Positions 18,756 through 28,789 are shown, counted from the first letter of the stretch. The stretch is DNA of 64,000 nt from Variovorax fucosicus (GCF_030316825.1 NZ_JASZYU010000005.1:120001-184000), one strand, 5' to 3'. Program-made: numbers and translations. Notes: a model not told the origin generated them from the letters alone.

Positions 18756-19823
18756 ATGTACCTTTCTCCCCGTTTCCGTGCATTCGCAGCAGGGGCCGCA
18801 CTGCTGGCCGCCGGTGCGCTGGCGCATGCCCAGTCGCTGCCCAACGTGGTGATTCTTGCCACCGGCGGCACCATCGCCGGCGCTGGCGCTTCGGCGGTCA
18901 ACAGCGCCACCTACGCGGCCGCCAAGGTCGGCGTCGAGAAGCTGATCGCCGGTCTGCCCGAGCTCTCGAAGGTCGCCAACGTGCGCGGCGAGCAGGTGTT
19001 CCAGGTCGCCTCGGAAAGCCTCACCAACGACAACCTCCTCACGTTGGCCAAGCGCGTGTCGGCCCTGGCGAAGCAACCCGACGTCGACGGCATCGTCATC
19101 ACCCACGGCACCGACACCGTGGAAGAAACCGCCTACTTCCTGACGCTCACGGTTCACACCAACAAGCCGATCGTGATGGTCGCCTCGATGCGTCCGGGCA
19201 CTGCGCTGTCGGCCGACGGCGCACTCAACCTGTACGACGCGGTCAGCGTGGCCGGCAGCAAGGACGCGATGGGCAAGGGCGTGCTTCTGACCATGAACGA
19301 CAGCATCGAGAGCGGCCGCGACGTCACCAAGAACTTCAACATCAAGCCCAGTGCATTCGTCAGCCAGTGGGGCTCGCTCGGCATGGTGGTGGAAGGCAAG
19401 AACTACTGGTTCCGTGCACCGGTCAAGCGCCACACCATGAATTCCGAGTTCGACATCGACAAGATCACGGCATTGCCGCCGGTCGAAATCGCGATGGGCT
19501 ACGAAGGCGTGGCCTCCACCGCGATCGATGCGCTCGGCAAGAGCGGCATCAAGGCACTGATCCACGGCGGCCCGGGCAACGGCTCGGTTGCCGACCGCAT
19601 CGTGCCCAGCCTGCAGAAGGTGCGCGCCGACGGCATCGTGGTGATCCGCTCCTCGCGCGTGCCGGACGGCTTCGTGATCCGCAATGCCGAGCAGCCCGAC
19701 GACAAGTACGACTGGGTGGTGGCGCACGACCTGCGTCCGCAGAAGGCGCGCATCCTGGCGATGGTGGCGCTCACCAAGACCAACGACACCAAGGAACTCC
19801 AGCGGATCTTCTGGGAGTATTGA
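18756..19823 (+). CDS. ansB: Type II L-asparaginase, periplasmic
   Basis: A 355-residue asparaginase. A signal peptide ends at AHA-Q (about residue 25). The catalytic threonines are in place: LATGGTIAG (Thr36/Thr39 region) and THGTDTVEET (residues 116-125), and the PIVMVASMRPGTALSADG segment is typical of type II enzymes. It hydrolyses L-asparagine, and in some members glutamine, to ammonia in the periplasm. The ribosome site ACAGGAG lies just upstream. It is divergent from the TetR gene across 158 bases and may share a regulatory region with it. Confidence 0.94.
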   Translation: MYLSPRFRAFAAGAALLAAGALAHAQSLPNVVILATGGTIAGAGASAVNSATYAAAKVGVEKLIAGLPELSKVANVRGEQVFQVASESLTNDNLLTLAKRVSALAKQPDVDGIVITHGTDTVEETAYFLTLTVHTNKPIVMVASMRPGTALSADGALNLYDAVSVAGSKDAMGKGVLLTMNDSIESGRDVTKNFNIKPSAFVSQWGSLGMVVEGKNYWFRAPVKRHTMNSEFDIDKITALPPVEIAMGYEGVASTAIDALGKSGIKALIHGGPGNGSVADRIVPSLQKVRADGIVVIRSSRVPDGFVIRNAEQPDDKYDWVVAHDLRPQKARILAMVALTKTNDTKELQRIFWEY

Positions 19824-19829
19824 GTCTGG

Positions 19830-20651
19830 TCAGCGCCGGCCTTGCCGGTGCCGTGCGAACTCGAGGCCGGCCACGCACACGCCGGCCCATGCAAGGCCCG
19901 AGAGCAGGCCGGCGGCCACGTCGCTCGCAAAGTGCACCCGCAGGAATACGCGGCTGCAGGCGATGCCCAACACCAGCGCCACGGCGGCCATCGCCGCTGC
20001 CGCATGCCAGCGTGCCGGCAGCATGCGCAGCGCCACGTAGAGCAGCATGCCGCCGGCCACCATGGCCCCCGAGCTGTGGCCGCTCGGGAAACTGAAGCCG
20101 GTGGCTTGCGCCAGCCCATGGTCGTGCAGCGGCCGGGTGCGTTCGAACACACCTTTGAGCACCGGGTTCAGCACTGCGTTTCCGCCCAGCGCCAGCAGCC
20201 AGCCGATGGCCAGCAGGCGCGCGCGTTTGCGCCACAACCACCCAGCCACGACCACGCCGAGCACGGCCAGCACCGGTGGGTCGCCCAGGTGCGTGAGCAG
20301 CGCGAACACGCGCAAGGCGGTCGCAGGCGTGTGCTGCGCGATCGCGTCGGCCAGTGCCTGATCGGCCAGCCCCATGGTGTTGTCGGGGCCGAGCCGGCGG
20401 GCGATGGCGGCGAACAGGCTGGCCGCACAGACGATCAGCGCGAAGCCGGCGGCAAACGCCACGGCCAGCCGCACGAGAGTGGGCGGTGGGGCATCCTCGG
20501 CCGCGCTGCGGCGGGTGCGGCGCCGGTGCAGCAGCCAACCGGCCAGGCCGGCCAGCGCCACTGCGACGGCCACCGTCGCAAGGAACGCGGGCAGCGCATG
20601 TTCGCCCATTTGCTGCGCGAACCCGACCACCGGTGCTGCCTCAGCCGGCAT
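19830..20651 (-). CDS. PAP2-family membrane phosphatase
   Basis: A 273-residue multi-spanning protein with all three PAP2 motifs: KGVFERTRP, PSGHSSG and SRVFLRVHFASD, in the second half. Such enzymes remove phosphate from phosphatidic acid, phosphatidylglycerophosphate or undecaprenyl pyrophosphate on the periplasmic face. About six hydrophobic stretches are visible. The ATG at 20651 overlaps the end of the metallophosphoesterase gene by 11 bases, putting it last in a three-gene operon with a diacylglycerol-kinase-like gene. The 3' end is 6 bases from the convergent asparaginase gene. Confidence 0.9.
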   Translation of the reverse strand: MPAEAAPVVGFAQQMGEHALPAFLATVAVAVALAGLAGWLLHRRRTRRSAAEDAPPPTLVRLAVAFAAGFALIVCAASLFAAIARRLGPDNTMGLADQALADAIAQHTPATALRVFALLTHLGDPPVLAVLGVVVAGWLWRKRARLLAIGWLLALGGNAVLNPVLKGVFERTRPLHDHGLAQATGFSFPSGHSSGAMVAGGMLLYVALRMLPARWHAAAAMAAVALVLGIACSRVFLRVHFASDVAAGLLSGLAWAGVCVAGLEFARHRQGRR

Positions 20652-21477
20652 GCGGGATCGTGGCCATGTCGGCCAGCGGCAGCGTGTGCGAGGCCACCTG
20701 CTCGAAACGCTCGGCGCCTCGCGCGCAGTCCCAGCGCTCGACCGTGCAATGGCGCGCCGCCGCACCGCTCGCATAGCGGATGAGGTTCACCGAATTCGGC
20801 GCGCCGGCGCGCACCCGCGTCGAAACGGCTGTGCCGGCCTGCACGGCCCACAGCGCGCGCGCGCAGTCCGGAAACGTCTCGTGAAGGGGCGACACGAAGG
20901 GTAGATGGATGTGCCCTCCCAGCACGAGGTCGGCCCCCGCTGCGGCCCAGCGCGCCGCCGCCGCCGCGCGCCCGTGCAGGCGATTCGATGCGTCCTCGGG
21001 CAGCGTCACCGCCAGCGGCTGGTGCACCACCACCACGCGCAGTTGCTGCGGCGTGGCACGCATGAGGCGCGCCGCGACGCGCTCGATCTGCGCGGCCGAC
21101 ACCTCGCCGTCTTCGTGGCGGTACCAGCGCGTGGTGTTGACCGCGATGGCCAGGCACCCGGCCGATTCGAACACCGGCTCCAGTTCGGCGCCGAAGGCTT
21201 CGCAGTAGCGTCCGTAGGGGTCAAGCAGCCGCGTGCCGAGGGCGAACAGCGGAATGTCGTGATTGCCCGGCAAGGCCAGCACGGCCGGCGCGCCGAGCGA
21301 ATCGACAAAGGCGCGCGCCGCGCTGAATTGCGCGCGCGTGGCGCGCTGCGTGATGTCGCCCGAGAGCACCACCAGCTCGGGCGCCTCAGCGTGCGCCAGC
21401 CGCGCGAGTGCCTGCACCACCGGCGCCTGTTCGGTGCCGAAGTGCGGGTCGGAAATCTGCAGCAATACCGGGTTCAT
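20641..21477 (-). CDS. Metallophosphoesterase (calcineurin-like)
   Basis: A 278-residue cytosolic phosphoesterase. The five-block metal-binding pattern is complete: ISDPHFG, LSGDITQ, LPGNHDIP, VVVHQPL and GGHIHLP. The size and layout resemble Icc/CpdA-type 3',5'-cyclic-nucleotide phosphodiesterases and related lipid phosphoesterases; the true substrate is not evident. The start overlaps the lipid-kinase stop (ATGA) and its end overlaps the PAP2 start, so the three proteins are probably made together. Confidence 0.88.
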   Translation of the reverse strand: MNPVLLQISDPHFGTEQAPVVQALARLAHAEAPELVVLSGDITQRATRAQFSAARAFVDSLGAPAVLALPGNHDIPLFALGTRLLDPYGRYCEAFGAELEPVFESAGCLAIAVNTTRWYRHEDGEVSAAQIERVAARLMRATPQQLRVVVVHQPLAVTLPEDASNRLHGRAAAAARWAAAGADLVLGGHIHLPFVSPLHETFPDCARALWAVQAGTAVSTRVRAGAPNSVNLIRYASGAAARHCTVERWDCARGAERFEQVASHTLPLADMATIPHAG

Positions 21478-22433
21478 TGGCGCGCGGCCTCCAGTTCGGG
21501 AGCGACGTCCGGGCGCACCAGCCAGAGCGGTTCTGTCGAGACCCTGAAGTGCAGCGGCATCTGCATCCAGCCGATTTCGCCGTCGGTCGCGACCTTCACG
21601 CGGCGGCGGTTGCGCATGGGCTGCACCGTCAACGCCTCGAAAGAAAAGCTCTCGACGCTCTCGGCCTCGCCGAGCCGGCCCAGCGCGCCGCGCGCCACGA
21701 GCCCGAGCATTGTGAACGCGCTGCGTGGCTTCAGCGCAATGGCCGCCAGTTGCCCCTGCTCCGGCGCGTCCGCTTCGGCCAGGCCGACCTGGTGCATCTG
21801 CAAGGCGTTGTTGGCCACGACCAGGGTCTGCGTGCGGATCTCGCGCTGCCGCCCGTGCCACGCCATGTGCAGATGCCAGGGTCGCTCGCCGCGCAGCACG
21901 GTGACAAGGGCCGACCACAAGGCCACCCAGCGGTGCCGGCCGTACTGCGCCTTGAAGGCTTCGCGGTCTTCCAGCAGCTTGGCGTAGAGGCCCATGCTCG
22001 CATTGACCAGGAACACACGGTCGTTTACAAGGCCGACCTGCACCGCGCAGGGCGCTTCGTTCAGCAACACCTGCAGCGCCTCGGCCGTGTCCGACGGAAT
22101 GCCATGCGTGCGGCTGAAGTAATTGAAGGTGCCCTGCGGCAGCACACCGAACGCGCAGCCGCTGCCGAGCGTGGCCTGGGCCACGGCGTTGATGGTGCCG
22201 TCGCCCCCCGCGGCGACGACCACGCCCCGCAACTCGCGGGCGCGGGCGACCGCCTCGCGTGCCAATGCCTGCAGCCGGCCGGGCGCGTCCACCTGGTAGA
22301 GGCGGTACTCGCGGCCCGCGGCCGCGCACCCTGCTTCGATGGCCAGCCGCGCGTCGGAAGCCACGCCGCTGCCCGAGCCGGCGTTCAGCACGATCAGCAA
22401 CGGAGGGTGGGGGGCCATGGTGAGCGGCGTCAT
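21474..22433 (-). CDS. Diacylglycerol-kinase-family lipid kinase
   Basis: A 319-residue member of the DagK catalytic-domain family (YegS/BmrU/DgkB type). The nucleotide-binding segment VLNAGSGSG is near the start and the GGDGTINAVAQ motif at about residues 75-85. The C-terminal half is a beta-sandwich typical of these kinases. It phosphorylates diacylglycerol, ceramide or a similar lipid with ATP. The start is uncertain: ATGs at 22433 and 22418 and a TTG at 22460 are all possible. It heads the kinase-phosphoesterase-PAP2 operon. Confidence 0.88.
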   Translation of the reverse strand: MTPLTMAPHPPLLIVLNAGSGSGVASDARLAIEAGCAAAGREYRLYQVDAPGRLQALAREAVARARELRGVVVAAGGDGTINAVAQATLGSGCAFGVLPQGTFNYFSRTHGIPSDTAEALQVLLNEAPCAVQVGLVNDRVFLVNASMGLYAKLLEDREAFKAQYGRHRWVALWSALVTVLRGERPWHLHMAWHGRQREIRTQTLVVANNALQMHQVGLAEADAPEQGQLAAIALKPRSAFTMLGLVARGALGRLGEAESVESFSFEALTVQPMRNRRRVKVATDGEIGWMQMPLHFRVSTEPLWLVRPDVAPELEAARQ

Positions 22434-22695
22434 GGGCGGGTGCGTCAAAGGCGCTGTCAAAGCCGCTGTTTATCGCAGCGTCGCCGGCCCCGTTGCGGCG
22501 GGCAATGGCGCAACCGCGTGTCGGAGAGTTGCCCCGCTGCCAACCGCTGGGGGCCCTCGGCGCCCCATGCGCACCGGTGTCTCGGCATGATGGGCAGCCT
22601 GGCCGTCGGGCCGGTGTGGCCACCCCCGTAAAATCACCCCCTTCGCGGGCGACGCCCGTGCTCCCGCTCCATGCCCGGCCACGCCGGCCAGCCTC

Positions 22696-23604
<909 letters not shown>

Positions 23605-23607
23605 GCG

Positions 23608-25746
23608 ATGAGCATGCACAACAACAAGAACCTGTTGGTCGAACTGTTCGTCGAGGAACTGCCGCCAAAGGCACTGAAGAAGCTTGGCGACGCCTTCGCC
23701 GGCGTGCTGCGTGACCAACTGGTCGCGCAAGGCCTGGCCGATGCAGCCTCGGTGCTGACCGCTTTCGCTTCGCCGCGCCGCCTCGCTGCGCACCTGACCA
23801 ATGTCGCGGTGCAGGCCGCCGACAAGGCCGTCTCGCAAAAGCTCATGCCGGTGGCGGTGGGGCTCGATGCGGCGGGCAACGCCACGCCCGCGCTGCTCAA
23901 GAAGCTCGGCGCGCTGGGCGCCGACGCCTCGGCCGTTGCCGGCCTCAAGCGTGCGCCCGATGGCAAGGCCGAAGCGCTGTTCTACGAAAGCACCGTCACC
24001 GGTGCGACGCTGGCCGAAGGCCTGCAGAAGGCGCTGGCCGAGGCCATCGCGAAACTGCCGATCCCCAAGGTCATGAGCTACCAGCTCGAGACCAATTGCG
24101 AGTTGCCGGGCTGGAGCAGCGTGAGCTTCGTGCGACCGGCGCATGGCCTGGTCGCGCTGCATGGCAGCGACGTGATCGCGGTCGAAGCGCTCGGCCTCAA
24201 GTCGGGCCGCGACACACACGGCCACCGCTTCGAAGCCAAGCTCGATCCGGTGGTGCTGCGCGACGCCGACAGCTATGCGCAGCAACTCGCCGACGAAGGC
24301 GCGGTGATCGCCGGCTTCGGTATGCGCCGCAGCGAGATCGCGCGCCAGCTGGCCGCGGCCGCCGCGAAGGTCGGCGGTGGTGCCAGGCCGATCGAGGACG
24401 ATGCGCTGCTCGACGAGGTGACGGCGCTGGTCGAACGCCCGAACGTGCTGACCTGCGCCTTCGAATCCGAGTTCCTGGCGGTGCCACAGGAATGCCTGAT
24501 CCTCACGATGAAGGCCAACCAGAAGTACTTTCCGCTGGTCGACGCGCAGGACAAGCTCACCAACCGGTTCTTGGTGGTGAGCAACATCACCCCCGACGAT
24601 GCGAGCGCGGTGATCGAAGGCAACGAGCGCGTGGTGCGCCCGCGCCTGGCCGATGCCAAGTTCTTCTTCGACCAGGATCGCAAGAAGTCGCTGGCTTCGC
24701 GCGTCGAGTCGCTCGGCAAGGTGGTCTATCACAACAAGCTCGGCACGCAGGGCGAGCGCGTGACGCGCGTGATGGACATCGCGCGCGCCATCGCCGAGAA
24801 GCTCGGCGACGCGAAGCTCGCGGCGCAGGCCACCCAGGCCGCGCAACTGGCCAAGGCCGATCTGGTGACCGACATGGTCGGCGAGTTCCCCGAGCTGCAG
24901 GGCACGATGGGCCGCTACTACGCGCTGCACGACGGCCTCGACGCGGCGGTGGCCGACGCCATCGAAGACCACTACAAACCCCGCTTCGCCGGCGACACGC
25001 TGCCGCGCGGCGAGGTCGGCGTCGTGGTGGCGCTGGCCGACAAGCTCGAGACGCTGGTCGGCATGTTCGGCATCGGCAACCTGCCGACCGGCGACCGCGA
25101 CCCGTTCGCGCTGCGGCGCCATGCGCTCGGCGTGGTGCGCATGCTGGTGGAGCGCGCGCTGCCGCTCCATTACTACGAACTAACCCGGCTGGCGTTCGAG
25201 GCCTTCGGGCCGTTGCTGGCCAAGGATCCGTCGGTCGAGCTCGACGAGTTCCTGGTCGAGCGGCTCAAGGGTTATCTGAAGGACACCGGCCACTCGGTGT
25301 CGGAAGTCGATGCGGCGGTCTACGCCCGCAAGCTCACCGAATGGTCGAGCCTGCCGAAGCGGCTGACTGCCGTGCGCGCCTTCGCCGCATTGCCCGAGGC
25401 GCCCGCGCTCGCCGCGGCCAACAAGCGCATCGGCAACATCCTCAAGAAGTCGCCCGAAGCAGCCGACGCCCACGTGAGCGAGGTGCTGCTGCAGGAGCCG
25501 GCCGAAAAGGCGCTGTTCGCGGCGATGCAGCAGGTCGTGCCCGCTGCCGACGCCCGGTTCGATGCGGGCGACTACACCGCCTCGCTGCAAAGCCTGGCCG
25601 CGCTGCGCGCACCGGTCGACGCGTTCTTCGACGGCGTGATGGTCAATGCCGAGCAGCTCGACCTGCGCTTGAACCGTCTGGGCCTGCTCAAATCCCTGCA
25701 CGAAGCCATGAACCGCGTGGCCCAGCTGGAGCGGCTCGCAACCTGA
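23608..25746 (+). CDS. glyS: Glycine--tRNA ligase beta subunit
   Basis: A 712-residue beta subunit of the tetrameric glycyl-tRNA synthetase; this subunit binds tRNA-Gly. The family start (NLLVELFVEELPPKALKKLG) is clear, and the C-terminal half has the HD-like and anticodon-binding regions (EVGVVVALADKLETLVGMFG, GNLPTGDRDPFALRR). The length is close to the usual 690-715. A 1,509-codon frame antisense to this gene and its upstream neighbours is open only because of the high G+C. gmhB follows 13 bases downstream. Confidence 0.97.
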   Translation: MSMHNNKNLLVELFVEELPPKALKKLGDAFAGVLRDQLVAQGLADAASVLTAFASPRRLAAHLTNVAVQAADKAVSQKLMPVAVGLDAAGNATPALLKKLGALGADASAVAGLKRAPDGKAEALFYESTVTGATLAEGLQKALAEAIAKLPIPKVMSYQLETNCELPGWSSVSFVRPAHGLVALHGSDVIAVEALGLKSGRDTHGHRFEAKLDPVVLRDADSYAQQLADEGAVIAGFGMRRSEIARQLAAAAAKVGGGARPIEDDALLDEVTALVERPNVLTCAFESEFLAVPQECLILTMKANQKYFPLVDAQDKLTNRFLVVSNITPDDASAVIEGNERVVRPRLADAKFFFDQDRKKSLASRVESLGKVVYHNKLGTQGERVTRVMDIARAIAEKLGDAKLAAQATQAAQLAKADLVTDMVGEFPELQGTMGRYYALHDGLDAAVADAIEDHYKPRFAGDTLPRGEVGVVVALADKLETLVGMFGIGNLPTGDRDPFALRRHALGVVRMLVERALPLHYYELTRLAFEAFGPLLAKDPSVELDEFLVERLKGYLKDTGHSVSEVDAAVYARKLTEWSSLPKRLTAVRAFAALPEAPALAAANKRIGNILKKSPEAADAHVSEVLLQEPAEKALFAAMQQVVPAADARFDAGDYTASLQSLAALRAPVDAFFDGVMVNAEQLDLRLNRLGLLKSLHEAMNRVAQLERLAT

Positions 25747-25759
25747 GGTCTTCACCACC

Positions 25760-26344
25760 ATGAAACTCGTCATCCTCGACCGCAACGGCACCGTCAACGT
25801 GCACCGCGAAGACTTCGTCAAGAGCGATGTCGAATGGACGCCACTGCCCGGCGCGCTCGAGGCCATCGCGCGGCTCAACCACGCCGGCTGGCATGTGGTG
25901 GTTGCATCGAACCAGTCGGGGCTCGGCCGCGGCCTGTTCGACGTGGCCTCGCTCAACGCGATGCACGCCAAGATGCACAAGATGCTGGCCGCGGTGGGTG
26001 GGCGCGTCGATGCGGTGTTCTATTGCCCGCACAGCCCCGACGAGGACTGCGAATGCCGCAAGCCGCGCCCGGGCCTGTTCCACCAGATCGGGGAGCGCTA
26101 CGGCATCGACCTGGCCGGCGTGCCCACTGCGGGCGACAGCCTGCGCGATACGCTGGCAAGCGCCGCCGCCGGCTGCGAGCCGCACCTGTTGCTGACCGGC
26201 ATGGGCGAGGCCTGCCGCAACGTCGATCCGCTGCCCCCGGAATATCCGCCCGGCACGCGCGTGCACGAGAACCTTGCCGCCTTTGTCGACTTCGTGCTCG
26301 CGCGCGAGGAGCGGCTGGCGCTGGAAGCCAAAGAAGAAGCTTGA
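25760..26344 (+). CDS. gmhB: D-glycero-beta-D-manno-heptose 1,7-bisphosphate 7-phosphatase, altered HAD motif
   Basis: A 194-residue HAD phosphatase of the GmhB/HisB-N family, which removes the 7-phosphate in LPS heptose synthesis. Family features are the ASNQSGLGRGLF segment, the zinc-binding CPHSPDEDCECRKPRPG loop and the GDSLRDTLAS motif. The nucleophile motif reads LDRNGTVN: Asp7 is present but residue 9, normally the acid/base Asp (DRDGT), is Asn. It lies in the glyQS-gmhB-plsC order common in this group. Activity may be reduced or the role shifted. Confidence 0.88.
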   Translation: MKLVILDRNGTVNVHREDFVKSDVEWTPLPGALEAIARLNHAGWHVVVASNQSGLGRGLFDVASLNAMHAKMHKMLAAVGGRVDAVFYCPHSPDEDCECRKPRPGLFHQIGERYGIDLAGVPTAGDSLRDTLASAAAGCEPHLLLTGMGEACRNVDPLPPEYPPGTRVHENLAAFVDFVLAREERLALEAKEEA

Positions 26345-26348
26345 ACCC

Positions 26349-27083
26349 ATGGCCCTGATCCGCTCCGTCATCCATGCACTGTGGATGCTCGTCACCGTGA
26401 TTCCCTGGGGAATCATCATGGTCGTCAGCTCGCTCTGGAAGCGCGGCATTCCGCTCTACTGGATGGCCGAGCGCTGGCTGAGCTGGGCCATCGGCGGGGC
26501 GCGGCTGATCCTGGGCATCCAGACGCGCGTCACCGGCATGGAGAACCTGCCGACCGAGAAGAAGGCCGGCGCGATCCTGCTGGTCAAGCACCAGTCGACC
26601 TACGAAACCTTCCTGATGCCAACGCTGATGCCGCATCCGCTGGCCTACGTGTTCAAGCGGGAGCTGATCTACGTGCCGTTCTTCGGCTGGGCGATGGCGC
26701 GGCTCGACATGATCCACATCGACCGCAGCCAGAAGGCGCAGGCGTTCAACAAGGTGGTGGCCCAGGGCAAGCTGCTGCTGGCGCAAGGCATCTGGATCAT
26801 CATGTTTCCCGAAGGCACGCGCATCCCGCGCGGCCAGAAGGGCACCTACAAGTCGGGCGGCACGCGGCTTGCCTGCGAAACCGGCGCGCCGGTGATCCCG
26901 ATCGCCGTCACGTCCGCCAAGGTCTGGCCGCGCAAGGCATTCATCAAGCGGCCCGGCATCGTCGACGTGTCGATCGGCCCGGCGATTCCGAGCATCGGGC
27001 GCAAGCCGGACGAATTGATGCGCGAGGTCGAAGCCTGGATCGAAGCCGAGATGCGGCGGCTCGATCCCGAGGCGTACGCGTAG
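26349..27083 (+). CDS. plsC: 1-acyl-sn-glycerol-3-phosphate acyltransferase
   Basis: A 244-residue membrane-bound acyltransferase that makes phosphatidic acid. After a hydrophobic N-terminus (about residues 10-30) come the first acceptor motif KHQSTYETF (His-X4-Glu rather than the commoner His-X4-Asp, a variant I recall in betaproteobacteria), the FPEGTRIPRG motif and the VIPIAVTSAKVW segment. The ATG at 26349 is four bases after the gmhB stop, so the genes are likely co-transcribed; an in-frame extension upstream overlaps gmhB and is rejected. Confidence 0.92.
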   Translation: MALIRSVIHALWMLVTVIPWGIIMVVSSLWKRGIPLYWMAERWLSWAIGGARLILGIQTRVTGMENLPTEKKAGAILLVKHQSTYETFLMPTLMPHPLAYVFKRELIYVPFFGWAMARLDMIHIDRSQKAQAFNKVVAQGKLLLAQGIWIIMFPEGTRIPRGQKGTYKSGGTRLACETGAPVIPIAVTSAKVWPRKAFIKRPGIVDVSIGPAIPSIGRKPDELMREVEAWIEAEMRRLDPEAYA

Positions 27084-27094
27084 AGAGCACGACC

Positions 27095-28015
27095 ATGCGC
27101 GGCCTGCTGCAATTCACGCTCGACCTGTTCGACGGGTTGTCGGCAGATGCACCCGAGACGCCCGTTCCGTCCAGCGAGAAGTTCAAGCCGGATCGACCTT
27201 CAGCGCCCGTTCTGCCGGCAGACCCGGCGCTGTCGCTGACCGACGCGTTGACTCCCGCACGTTTCGCCCATCCGCGCGCGAGTCGCGAGGTGCAGTTGGG
27301 CAACGCCCGCGTCGCCTACGAGTTCACACGCGGGCAGCGCCGCACCATCGGCTTCGTGGTGGGCGCCGAAGGGCTGTCGGTGCGGGCGCCGCGCTGGGTG
27401 GCGCTGCGCGACGTCGATGCGGCGCTGCAGGAAAAGTCGGGCTGGATCCTGCGCAAGCTGGCCGAGGCGGACCAGCGCCACGCCAGGCTCGAAGCCACGC
27501 GCATCGAGTGGCGGGACGGCGTGAGCTTTCCGTTTCTGGGCGAGCCCGTGGTGGTGCGGCTTGACCCGAAGCATGGCTTCAAGGGCGTTGGCGCGGTGCT
27601 CGAGACAACCGACCCGGACGCGCCACGCGTATTGCGCATGGCGCTCGCGAACAACGCCACGCCGGCCCAGATCCGCGACGCCGCACAGGCGTGGCTCACG
27701 CGGCAGGCACGGCGCATCTTCATCGAGCGGCTCGACCATTTCGCGCCGCAGCTCGGCGTGCGCTGGAACAAGCTGTCGCTGTCGAACGCCTCCACGCGCT
27801 GGGGCAGTGCAAGTGCCGACGGTGCGATCCGCCTGCACTGGCGGCTGATCCACTTTCGCATGCCGGTGATCGACTACGTGGTGGCGCACGAACTGAGCCA
27901 CCTGCGCGTGATGGACCACAGCGCGCGTTTCTGGGAAACGGTGGAGAGCGTGGTGCCGGACTACGGCACCCTGCGCAAGCAACTCAAGGACGAATCGATA
28001 CCGCGCTGGAGCTGA
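27095..28015 (+). CDS. YgjP/DUF45-type zinc metallopeptidase domain protein
   Basis: A 306-residue protein. The C-terminal 200 residues match the YgjP (M48-like, DUF45) family: VVAHELSHLRVMDHSARFW carries the HExxH zinc motif and a third histidine, and TRWGSASADGAIRLHWRL precedes it. The first 60 or so residues are Pro/Ala-rich with no known domain. Such proteins occur often and may act as cytosolic peptidases with SprT-like fold, but the substrate is unknown. It follows plsC by 11 bases, and its end is three bases from a convergent dehydrogenase gene. Confidence 0.87.
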   Translation: MRGLLQFTLDLFDGLSADAPETPVPSSEKFKPDRPSAPVLPADPALSLTDALTPARFAHPRASREVQLGNARVAYEFTRGQRRTIGFVVGAEGLSVRAPRWVALRDVDAALQEKSGWILRKLAEADQRHARLEATRIEWRDGVSFPFLGEPVVVRLDPKHGFKGVGAVLETTDPDAPRVLRMALANNATPAQIRDAAQAWLTRQARRIFIERLDHFAPQLGVRWNKLSLSNASTRWGSASADGAIRLHWRLIHFRMPVIDYVVAHELSHLRVMDHSARFWETVESVVPDYGTLRKQLKDESIPRWS

Positions 28016-28018
28016 GGT

Positions 28019-28789
28019 TCAGCGCGCGTAGGTGACGCCGCCGTCGACGATCAAGGTCGAGCCCATCACGTAGTCGCCGGCGCGCGAGGCCAGGTAGATC
28101 GCGGCACCGGCCATGTCTTCGGGGGTGCCGATGCGGCCCGCGGGAATGCGGCCCTTCACTTCGTCGCCGTGGTCGCGCGCGTCCTTGTTCATGTCGGAGG
28201 CAAACGCGCCGGGTGCGATCGCGCTGACCACGATGCGCTCCTGCGCCAGCCGCAGCGCCATGCGGCGCGTGAGGTGGATCAGGCCGGCCTTGCTGGCCGC
28301 GTACGAGTAGGTTTCCTGCGGGTTGACCGACACGCCGTCGATCGACGCGATGTTGATCACCTTGGCCAGGTGGTCGGTGGCGGCGGCCTTGAGCATCGGC
28401 GTGAGCGCCTGGGTCAGGAAGAAGGGGGTTTTCAGGTTCAGGTCGACCACCTTGTCCCAGCCGCTTTCCGGAAACTCGTGGTACGGCGCACCCCAGGCGG
28501 CCCCGGCGTTGTTGACGAGGATGTCGAGCGTCTTCTCGTGCTTGCCGTAGGCGGCGACCAGCGCCTGCGCGCCTTCCAGCGTCGACACGTCGGCCGGCAG
28601 CGAGACGCAGTGGCCGAAGGCCGAAAGCTCCTTGGCGGTCTGGTCGCAGGCGGCGGCCTTGCGCGCCGAAATGTAGACGCGTGCGCCCTGCGCCAGATAG
28701 CCCTCGGCAATCATGCGGCCGATGCCGCGCGAGCCGCCGGTGATGAGTGCCGTGCGGCCCTCGAGCGAGAAGAGTCGGGTGGTGTCCAT
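28019..28789 (-). CDS. Short-chain dehydrogenase/reductase
   Basis: A 256-residue SDR. The NAD(P)-binding motif TGGSRGIGRM is at residues 18-27, NNAGAAWG follows, the catalytic Ser is in INIASIDG, and YSYAASKAG holds the Tyr-X3-Lys pair. The C-terminus GDYVMGSTLIVDGGVTY is typical of classical SDRs such as 3-oxoacyl reductases and gluconate 5-dehydrogenase-like enzymes. A ribosome site (CCAGGAGA) precedes the ATG at 28789. The substrate cannot be deduced. It is divergent from the amino-acid binding protein gene. Confidence 0.9.
   Translation of the reverse strand: MDTTRLFSLEGRTALITGGSRGIGRMIAEGYLAQGARVYISARKAAACDQTAKELSAFGHCVSLPADVSTLEGAQALVAAYGKHEKTLDILVNNAGAAWGAPYHEFPESGWDKVVDLNLKTPFFLTQALTPMLKAAATDHLAKVINIASIDGVSVNPQETYSYAASKAGLIHLTRRMALRLAQERIVVSAIAPGAFASDMNKDARDHGDEVKGRIPAGRIGTPEDMAGAAIYLASRAGDYVMGSTLIVDGGVTYAR

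Noticed and set aside
26349..27083. His-X4-Glu instead of His-X4-Asp in the PlsC acceptor motif
   Set aside because: This variant is, to my knowledge, common in betaproteobacterial PlsC proteins, so it is not unusual.
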